This document shows positions 1 to 4,526 of a DNA stretch of 5,395 bases, in pieces. Location: positions 1-5,395 of the forward strand of contig JAJRYI010000038.1 of NCBI GenBank assembly GCA_024275815.1, in the 5' to 3' direction. Source of the stretch: Actinomycetes bacterium. GTDB taxonomy: Bacteria; Actinomycetota; Acidimicrobiia; Spongiisociales; UBA5794. Position 1 is the stretch's first letter; each line of letters begins with the position of its first letter. The notes under the pieces are model-generated. The model worked only from the letters and a program-made list of their open reading frames with translations. It was not told the origin of the DNA and made no database searches. The translations under genes and the position numbers were made by a program.

Positions 1-785
1 ACCGGTACCACCTGCTCACCGCCGTGCTGCGGGAGCTCGCCGATCACCTGGATCGGTTCGGCTACCGGGCCGAGATCGTCTTCGACGATGATCGGCTCAT
101 CGACAGGGCTGTAGCTGCGCGAGCCGGCGTGGGGTGGTCCGGTAAGAGCACGATGCTGCTCGTTCCCCGATACGGACCCTGGGTGCTCCTCGGATCCGTC
201 GTGACGGACGCACCGCTCCCGAGAGATGACGCGATGCTCCGGTCGTGTGGCACGTGCGACGACTGCATCCCCGCATGTCCAACGGCAGCGATCGTTACAC
301 CGGGAGTGATCGATGCCCGTCGGTGTCTTGCCGCGATCTTCCAATCCCGAGGCGACCTCCCGCTGGAGGTACGTTCTGCAGCGGGGGGACGGATCTACGG
401 GTGCGACGACTGTCTGACGTCATGCCCTCCCGGGTCGCGCGACCTGGGATCCCGATCGGTGGAACCGGATGCGTTGACCGCCCTCGACCTTCTTCGTATG
501 AGCGATCGCGACCTCGCTGCGTCGGTCGCTCACTGGTACGTTCCGGGCCGCCGGATGCGGTTCCTGCGGCGCAACGCCCTCGTCGCCATCGGCAACACGG
601 GGAGCGATGAAGCGGTTCCGGTCGTCCTGGGGTACCTCGGGCACCCCGATGCGATGCTGCGCAGACACGCTGCCTGGTCGCTCGGTGTTCTTGCACCCGA
701 CCTCCTCGGAAGCATCAAGGATCGTCTCATCGCCACAGAACCCGATGATGGAGTACGCCGAGAACTCGAGGGTGCCTGCGCGTGA
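1..785 (+). CDS. queG: Epoxyqueuosine reductase QueG, 5'-truncated by window edge
   Basis: QueG reduces epoxyqueuosine to queuosine in the wobble position of tRNAs with GUN anticodons, using cobalamin and two [4Fe-4S] clusters in the cytoplasm. The reading frame is open from base 3, and residues coded upstream of the GTG at 24 (RYHLLTA) match the family, so the true start lies outside the window; about 260 residues are present against roughly 340-380 normally. Counting from base 3, the conserved catalytic-type Asp is D28 in VFDDDRLIDR, followed by the family stretch ARAGVGWSGKS. Ferredoxin-type cysteines are C82, C85, C88, C92 (CGTCDDCIPACP), C108 (RRC), and C134, C137, C141 (CDDCLTSCP). The C-terminal third looks like HEAT repeats (RRNALVAIGNTG and RRHAAWSLGVL). 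One oddity is CPPGSRD where most homologues have CPWN. The family call is secure; the Asp assignment rests on remembered alignments. Confidence 0.95.
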   Translation, partial: RYHLLTAVLRELADHLDRFGYRAEIVFDDDRLIDRAVAARAGVGWSGKSTMLLVPRYGPWVLLGSVVTDAPLPRDDAMLRSCGTCDDCIPACPTAAIVTPGVIDARRCLAAIFQSRGDLPLEVRSAAGGRIYGCDDCLTSCPPGSRDLGSRSVEPDALTALDLLRMSDRDLAASVAHWYVPGRRMRFLRRNALVAIGNTGSDEAVPVVLGYLGHPDAMLRRHAAWSLGVLAPDLLGSIKDRLIATEPDDGVRRELEGACA

Positions 786-847
786 AGTCGATCGCGCAGG
801 TCTACGCTGAAGCGTCCAAGAGGCTGCGGCACACCGAAGGGAGATGA
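782..847 (+). CDS. Possible 21-codon ORF coupled to queG and the membrane-protein gene
   Basis: A GTG at 782 overlaps the queG stop by 4 nt (GTGA) and opens a frame ending at TGA 845-847, which overlaps the ATG at 844 (ATGA). The peptide would be MKSIAQVYAEASKRLRHTEGR: basic, helix-prone, with no signal sequence. A GAGGG at 768-772 lies 9 nt before the GTG, a workable Shine-Dalgarno site. Most codons end in G or C, as in the neighbours. It fills almost the whole queG-membrane protein gap. It could be a true microprotein, a coupling ORF passing ribosomes to the next gene, a -1 frameshift tail of QueG, or chance in GC-rich DNA. No homologue is known to me. Confidence 0.3.
   Translation: MKSIAQVYAEASKRLRHTEGR
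838..843 (+). promoter_or_regulatory. Shine-Dalgarno site deciding the membrane-protein start
   Basis: AGGGAG at 838-843 touches the ATG at 844, leaving no spacer, but sits 6 nt before the ATG at 850 and 12 nt before the one at 856. Spacing therefore favours 850 among three clustered ATG codons. Confidence 0.6.
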
Positions 848-849
848 CC

Positions 850-1140
850 ATGACGATGCTGTTCGGCGCCACTCTGCTCGTCGGTTTCGTCATGCTCCTC
901 GTGTGGGTGGCAGCCGTCACGGTCGCTGGAAGCGTCGAGGGACATGAGCAACAGGACCCGGAGCGACGATTCGGTGTCGTCGGGCGTTCGGTGATGGCTG
1001 CGTTCCTTGGGTTCGGTATGGCAGGACTGTCGTCTCTCTACGCTGGCTGGCCGGTACCTCTCGTCTTCGTTGCCGCGCTCATCGGTGCCGGTGGACTCGT
1101 TGGCATCGGCATCTGGCTCGGTCCGCCCGAGGTCGAGTAG
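850..1140 (+). CDS. Small three-helix membrane protein, unknown function
   Basis: The product has 96 residues from ATG 850; the upstream ATG at 844 would add two residues but has no room for its ribosome site. Three hydrophobic segments are visible: about residues 3-27 (very hydrophobic, no cleavage site), 45-65, and 69-91. They are separated by a charged loop around 29-41 (EGHEQQDPERR) and a short turn near GWPVP. The basic loop residues R39, R40 and R46 precede helix 2, and the tail is acidic (PPEVE). It is probably an integral inner-membrane protein. I recognise no family motif or catalytic residue. The stop is 2 nt before the phosphoesterase start, so the two are probably co-translated and may be linked in function, although nothing in the sequence shows how. 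Coding status is supported by the ribosome site, the tight spacing and the clear membrane pattern. Confidence 0.8.
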   Translation: MTMLFGATLLVGFVMLLVWVAAVTVAGSVEGHEQQDPERRFGVVGRSVMAAFLGFGMAGLSSLYAGWPVPLVFVAALIGAGGLVGIGIWLGPPEVE

Positions 1141-1142
1141 CC

Positions 1143-1937
1143 GTGCTCATCGTTGCCGATGTCCACGCCGCCAGTGAAGCTCTCGCCCGTGTTGCCTCCC
1201 GCGGTGAGACACTGCTCGTCCTCGGTGATCTCGTGAACTTGATCGACTACCGCACAGGTGAAGGGATCGTGGCAGATGTCGTCGGACTCGACACCGTCAC
1301 CGCGATCGCGACCCTTCGCGAGCGACATCGTTTCGAAGAGGCGTCCGCAACGTGGTCGACACGTGTCGCCGGGATCGAAGATCGCGTGCGCCGCGACGTC
1401 GGATCAGCGATGGAGAGCCAGTACCGCCAGATCGCTGAAGCACTCGGGAGTGTCGATGCGTACGTCATCTATGGGAACGTCGACCGGCCCGACATGCTCG
1501 AGGCGAGCCTTCCTCCATCGTCGAGGTACGTGGACGCCGAAGTAGTCGAGATCGAAGGATGGAGAGTGGGGTTTGTCGGCGGCGGTGTGCCCAAGCTTGG
1601 AACCGATGGAGAGGTCACCCCGTCGGCCATGGCCGAGAAGCTCGGCAGGCTCGGGCCGGTCGATGTCTTGTGCAGTCATGTGCCTCCAGCGATCGAGCCG
1701 CTTGCACGCGATGTCATCGGGAGAGGGTTCAAGGGGTCTGTCGAGATCCTCGAGTACCTCGACGAGTTCCAGCCTGCTTTCCACTTCTTCGGGGACATCC
1801 ACCAGCCCCAGGCCGTGCAGTGGCGCCGCGGCGCCACCGTGTGTCGGAACGTCGGCTACTTTCGGGCGACGGGCCGTCCGTTCTCGTTCCCTGCCAAGAG
1901 CGAGGGGGATCCGCGTTCGCACCGGGAGGACCTTTGA
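1143..1937 (+). CDS. Calcineurin-like metallophosphoesterase with atypical motifs
   Basis: This 264-residue protein belongs to the binuclear-metal phosphoesterase superfamily; its substrate (phosphomonoester, diester or nucleotide) is unknown. Motifs in order: D6-V-H8 (DxH), LGD29LVN (GDxxN), GN112VD, SH179VPP, and GD218IH220. Metal ligands are therefore present, but the usual GNH(D/E) catalytic histidine is Val113, and the usual GHxH has Asp218 for its first His. The segment around residues 55-100 is a charged helical insertion (RERHRFEEASATWSTRV...). There is no signal peptide, so it is probably cytoplasmic. The GTG at 1143 is the start because GAGGT at 1129-1133 lies 9 nt upstream and the previous stop ends 2 nt before it. 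The last four bases overlap the methyltransferase start. My impression is that close actinobacterial relatives share these motif changes, which would make this a subfamily rather than a dead enzyme; an alignment would be needed. Confidence 0.85.
   Translation: MLIVADVHAASEALARVASRGETLLVLGDLVNLIDYRTGEGIVADVVGLDTVTAIATLRERHRFEEASATWSTRVAGIEDRVRRDVGSAMESQYRQIAEALGSVDAYVIYGNVDRPDMLEASLPPSSRYVDAEVVEIEGWRVGFVGGGVPKLGTDGEVTPSAMAEKLGRLGPVDVLCSHVPPAIEPLARDVIGRGFKGSVEILEYLDEFQPAFHFFGDIHQPQAVQWRRGATVCRNVGYFRATGRPFSFPAKSEGDPRSHREDL
1925..1929 (+). promoter_or_regulatory. Shine-Dalgarno site supporting a TTG start
   Basis: GGAGG lies 4 nt before TTG 1934, inside the end of the phosphoesterase gene. The TTG shares bases with the TGA stop (TTGA, 1934-1937). 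No in-frame ATG or GTG is nearby, so this site decides the methyltransferase start. Confidence 0.65.
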
Positions 1938-2653
1938 GCTCGATCGATCTCGATGACCTCGCGAGAGCGTACGCCTACCGACAGCCGTCGAGGGACACAC
2001 TCAAGCGTGCCAGCGATGCTGCTGCAGGCCAGAGCGGTCTCCTGCTCGACGTTGGTGGTGGAACCGGTGCACACGCCCGGGAGTGGGCGACGGGTACCGG
2101 GACTCCCGTCGTCGTCGACCCTTCTGCACAGATGTGTTCGATCGCAGCCGCACGGGGAGGTGTCCGGGTCATCGCAGGGCGCGCCGAAGCCCTCCCGTTC
2201 GTCGATCGATGTGCAGGACTCGTCTACTTTCATCTCTCCATCCACTACGGCCCGCTCAGCGCGACGATCGGCGAGGCGTGCCGTGTCGCCGAACCCGGCG
2301 CAAGGATCGAGATATGGACGTTCGCACCCGAGACGATGCCGTCGTCTGCTCTCGCCCGGTGGTTCCCTTCGATCGGCCAGATCGACGCTGCAAGGTTCCC
2401 TGAGATCGAGCGGATCGTCGACCACCTCTCACCCCATGTCACCGCCGTCGAGGTGCGGGCCCTGCCAGAAGTAGTGGAACGGACCGCCGCGTCATGGAAG
2501 GAGGCAGTTGCCAACAGGTTCGTCTCCACGTTGCAGCTCATCTCGAGCGATGAGATGGCGGAGGGACTCTCCCGGTTCACCGAGCTGTACCCGGATCCCG
2601 ACCAGATCTACCGCTACACGATCGACTTCGTCCGCATCCGAGTGACACGATGA
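1934..2653 (+). CDS. Class I SAM-dependent methyltransferase
   Basis: The protein has 239 residues from TTG 1934. The frame stays open upstream to 1559, but that part only shadows the phosphoesterase gene. The Rossmann fold is clear: motif I LLDVGGGTGAH (residues 37-47) binds S-adenosylmethionine, VVVDPS (59-64) carries the acidic residue that usually contacts the ribose, and GRAEALPF (82-89) is the usual motif-II-like loop of the Methyltransf_11 group. The next strand reads LVYFHLSIHYGP, followed by a helix with GEACRVAEPGARIEIWTF, the typical late strand of small-molecule methyltransferases. The C-terminal half is less conserved and likely recognises the substrate, which cannot be named. 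It overlaps the phosphoesterase by 4 nt, indicating translational coupling. It could act on a small molecule, lipid or quinone-like compound; no specific family is recognised. Confidence 0.85.
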   Translation: MSSIDLDDLARAYAYRQPSRDTLKRASDAAAGQSGLLLDVGGGTGAHAREWATGTGTPVVVDPSAQMCSIAAARGGVRVIAGRAEALPFVDRCAGLVYFHLSIHYGPLSATIGEACRVAEPGARIEIWTFAPETMPSSALARWFPSIGQIDAARFPEIERIVDHLSPHVTAVEVRALPEVVERTAASWKEAVANRFVSTLQLISSDEMAEGLSRFTELYPDPDQIYRYTIDFVRIRVTR

Positions 2654-2672
2654 GCGACGTGACCTGGCACAC

Positions 2673-2684
2673 TAACCTGCGTTA
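2673..2684 (+). promoter_or_regulatory. Weak candidate promoter element in the 54-nt gap
   Basis: The gap between the methyltransferase stop and the SRPBCC start (2654-2707) is one of only two real spacers here. TAACCT at 2673-2678 fits the loose actinobacterial -10 pattern TAnnnT and would give a 5' leader of roughly 20 nt. It is also part of a small inverted repeat (TAAC-CTGC-GTTA, 2673-2684). No convincing -35 box is seen at the right distance, so this is a weak call. Confidence 0.2.
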
Positions 2685-2695
2685 CCACGATCACG

Positions 2696-2702
2696 AAGGA
2701 GG
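2696..2702 (+). promoter_or_regulatory. Strong Shine-Dalgarno site of the SRPBCC gene
   Basis: AAGGAGG is near-perfectly complementary to the 16S rRNA tail and lies 5 nt before GTG 2708. It is among the best ribosome sites in the window, which fits the SRPBCC gene being the head of a separately started block. Confidence 0.75.
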
Positions 2703-2707
2703 CACGG

Positions 2708-3151
2708 GTGACTGTGGAGGGAACCGTACAACGTATCGAGGTGTCCGCTGAGCCGCAGCATGTCTACGAAGTGGCTCTCGATCTCGAGGCCTACCCGGAG
2801 TGGGCAGGCGGTGTCAAGGCCGTTGCCGTCACCAAGGAGGACGAGTACGGCAGGCCACAAGAGGCGGACTTCGTGGTCGACGGCATGGTCAAAGAGATCT
2901 CGTACACGCTCGTGTACGACTTCGACCACGACAACGGATTCTCCTGGGAAGCGATCCCGAACGACGACATCACGGAGCTCAAAGGCCAGTACGAGTTCAA
3001 CGAGCTCGAAGAGGGCTGCTGTGAGGTCGTGTACGCACTCAAGGTAGATCCAGCGTTCACCGTCCCCGGGTTCCTCCGTCGTCAGGCTGAAAAGCAGATC
3101 GTCGGCACCGCTCTGCGTGGCCTCAAGAAGCGGGCTGAAGAGACCGCCTGA
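2708..3151 (+). CDS. SRPBCC (START/polyketide cyclase-like) family protein
   Basis: This 147-residue protein has the layout of the small helix-grip fold that binds hydrophobic ligands in a cavity. Strand 1 is TVQRIEVSAEPQHVYEV, followed by the family hallmark LDLEAYPEWAGGVKAV (residues 25-40), then strands including ADFVVDGMVKEISYTLVYDF and FSWEAI, and a long C-terminal helix (about 121-146, FLRRQAEKQIVGTALRGLKKRAEE) that normally closes the pocket. The protein is acidic in the middle and lacks a signal peptide, so it is probably cytoplasmic or peripheral to the membrane. No catalytic residues are evident; members are mostly ligand carriers or of unknown role. Its TGA overlaps the ATG of the ArsA-like ATPase by one base, so the two are coupled. 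From memory, Mycobacterium tuberculosis has a comparable neighbour pair (Rv2185c/Rv2184c). Ligand and partner are unproven. Confidence 0.88.
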   Translation: MTVEGTVQRIEVSAEPQHVYEVALDLEAYPEWAGGVKAVAVTKEDEYGRPQEADFVVDGMVKEISYTLVYDFDHDNGFSWEAIPNDDITELKGQYEFNELEEGCCEVVYALKVDPAFTVPGFLRRQAEKQIVGTALRGLKKRAEETA

Positions 3152-4329
3152 TGCGGATCATCCTGGTCACCGGCAAGGGGGGAGTCGGTAAGACCACCGT
3201 CTCGGCAGCGACGGCGCTACGGGCTGCCGACCTCGGGCACCGTACGCTGGTGATGTCGACGGATCCTGCGCACTCTCTCGCCGACGCGTTCGGTTGCCGG
3301 CTCGGAGACGATCCCACACCGGTCGTTCCGAACCTCGATGCACAGCAGATCGACAGCCAGCAGCGACTCGAGGAGTCGTGGGGAGACGTCCGAGACCATC
3401 TCACCGAGTTGTTCGACTGGTCGGGACTCAAAGGGATCGAGGCCGAGGAGCTCACGGTGTTCCCAGGGATGGATGAGCTGTTCTCCCTTGCATCGGTGCG
3501 TGACCACGCGCGTTCTGACGAGTACGACCTCATCGTCGTCGATTGCGCACCGACCGCCGAGACGCTTCGCCTCCTGAGCCTTCCCGAGGTGATGTCGTGG
3601 TACATGGACAAGATGTTCCCGCTGTCACGGCGCGTCGTGAAGGTCGTGCGACCCGTGCTCTCCAAGATGTCCTCGATGCCGGTAGCCGACGACGCCGTGT
3701 TCGATGCAGTCGCCCGGTTCTATGAGCGCCTCGACGGCATCCGTGAGTTGCTGTCGGACCCCGAGATCACGACGGCGAGGCTCGTCATGAACCCGGAGAA
3801 GATGGTGATCGCCGAAGCCCGCAGGACCTACACCTACCTCGGCCTCTTCGGCTACGGAGTCGATTCGGCGATCGTCAACCGCGTACTCCCGGACTCAGTC
3901 ACCGACCCGTACTTCGATCGGTGGCGCGAGATCCAGGAAGGTCATCTCGAGACGGTGGCCGATGGGTTCACCGGAACGGACATCAGAACGCTGCGACTCT
4001 TCGATGAGGAGATGGTCGGAGTCGAGTTGCTCAGGGTCGTTGCCGAGGAGCTGTATGGAGATGACGATCCGACGGACCGGCTCTCAGCGATCGATCCGCT
4101 CAGGATCGAGGACGAGACAGATTCGCAGGACGTGGCCCTGGTGCTCAGCGTTCCCCTCGCCGAGAAGGGCGATGTCGACGTCATGAGGCATGACGACGAG
4201 CTGTTCGTGACGATCGGACCGTACCGGAGAAGCCTTGTGCTCCCGGATTCCCTGAAGCGACGCAGGATCAGACGAGCGAAGCTCGACGCGGGGGAGCTCC
4301 GCGTCATATTCACATTGGAGGATCGATGA
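3151..4329 (+). CDS. ArsA/Get3-family ATPase with C-terminal HSP20-like domain
   Basis: This 392-residue protein is a deviant-Walker (SIMIBI) ATPase. Residues 8-16 GKGGVGKTT form the P-loop with the signature lysine K9; switch I is STDPAHSLAD (36-45) with D38; FPGMDEL (104-110) is an ArsA/Get3 family motif; switch II is DCAPTAETLRLLSLP (131-145), the counterpart of DTAPTGHTLRLL. NPEKMVIAEARR (214-225) and VNRVLPD (243-249) are typical of the ATPase end. Residues about 326-390 (VALVLSVPLAEKGDVDV...GPYRRSLVLPDSL...ELRVIFTL) match the HSP20-like beta domain found at the end of many bacterial ArsA homologues. Only two cysteines are present (C49, C132), so the arsenite site of true ArsA and the CxxC zinc site of Get3 are both missing. 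It is a single-copy half-ATPase, expected to dimerise. Arsenic resistance is unlikely; a role in handling a membrane protein or lipid is inference. It is coupled to both neighbours (1-nt and 4-nt overlaps). Confidence 0.93.
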   Translation: MRIILVTGKGGVGKTTVSAATALRAADLGHRTLVMSTDPAHSLADAFGCRLGDDPTPVVPNLDAQQIDSQQRLEESWGDVRDHLTELFDWSGLKGIEAEELTVFPGMDELFSLASVRDHARSDEYDLIVVDCAPTAETLRLLSLPEVMSWYMDKMFPLSRRVVKVVRPVLSKMSSMPVADDAVFDAVARFYERLDGIRELLSDPEITTARLVMNPEKMVIAEARRTYTYLGLFGYGVDSAIVNRVLPDSVTDPYFDRWREIQEGHLETVADGFTGTDIRTLRLFDEEMVGVELLRVVAEELYGDDDPTDRLSAIDPLRIEDETDSQDVALVLSVPLAEKGDVDVMRHDDELFVTIGPYRRSLVLPDSLKRRRIRRAKLDAGELRVIFTLEDR

Positions 4330-4514
4330 GCGACGAGAAATCAACCGATGCCCTCGTGGACGGGGTCAAGACGGCTGTGGTTCACTTCGGAAAGGCGGCC
4401 TTCGAGGTGGCTGCAGGCGTCGGAGCACTCTTCGTCGGGATCACCCAGACGGTGAGGCCCGGCTCCCAGGGCGACGAGGACGGTGGTGGCCCTCAGAAGG
4501 TCCCTGTCGAGTAG
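4326..4514 (+). CDS. 62-residue protein of unknown function next to ArsA ATPase and glucokinase
   Basis: The ATG overlaps the ATPase stop by 4 nt (ATGA), and GGAGG at 4317-4321 lies 4 nt upstream, so translation is well supported. Residues about 7-43 (from DALVDGVKTAVVHFGKAA to GALFVGITQTVRP) form one long helix rich in Ala, Val and Gly, hydrophobic enough to be an amphipathic or membrane-lying segment, with K15, H20 and K23 on it. The last 19 residues are polar, glycine-rich and acidic (GSQGDEDGGG), likely disordered. No catalytic motif or cysteine is present. It might be a membrane anchor, a client or an adaptor of the ATPase. In Streptomyces a small gene (SCO2127) lies upstream of glkA and has been linked to glucose repression; the position is similar, but I see no basis to claim homology. 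Confidence 0.75.
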   Translation: MSDEKSTDALVDGVKTAVVHFGKAAFEVAAGVGALFVGITQTVRPGSQGDEDGGGPQKVPVE

Positions 4515-4518
4515 GAGG
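4513..4518 (+). promoter_or_regulatory. Shine-Dalgarno site of the glucokinase gene
   Basis: AGGAGG overlaps the TAG stop of the 62-residue protein gene and sits 8 nt before ATG 4527, which fixes that start. Confidence 0.75.
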
Positions 4519-4526
4519 TCGATTTC

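Noticed and set aside
803..808. TACGCT as a -10 promoter element before the membrane-protein gene
   Set aside because: It fits TAnnnT, but no -35-like hexamer lies 16-18 nt upstream, and the stretch may be coding; the match is expected often by chance.
420..920. Long minus-strand ORF opposite queG (also 4530-5345 minus opposite the glucokinase)
   Set aside because: Both are antisense shadows of clearly conserved plus-strand genes, with Arg/Ser/Asp-rich products typical of GC-rich antisense frames.
1559..1933. N-terminal extension of the methyltransferase frame back to an ATG at 1559
   Set aside because: The extension is Arg/Pro/Ser-rich and lies wholly inside the phosphoesterase gene; the methyltransferase fold begins only after TTG 1934.
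2650..2751. 33-codon ORF starting with an ATGA overlap at the methyltransferase stop
   Set aside because: It lacks a Shine-Dalgarno site before 2650, runs about 44 nt out of frame into the well-supported SRPBCC gene, and its Gly/Arg-rich sequence looks like an out-of-frame translation.
3151..4329. Arsenic resistance or arsenite pump role for the ArsA-like ATPase
   Set aside because: The arsenite-binding cysteines are absent, there is only one ATPase half, and no arsB, arsC or arsR is nearby.
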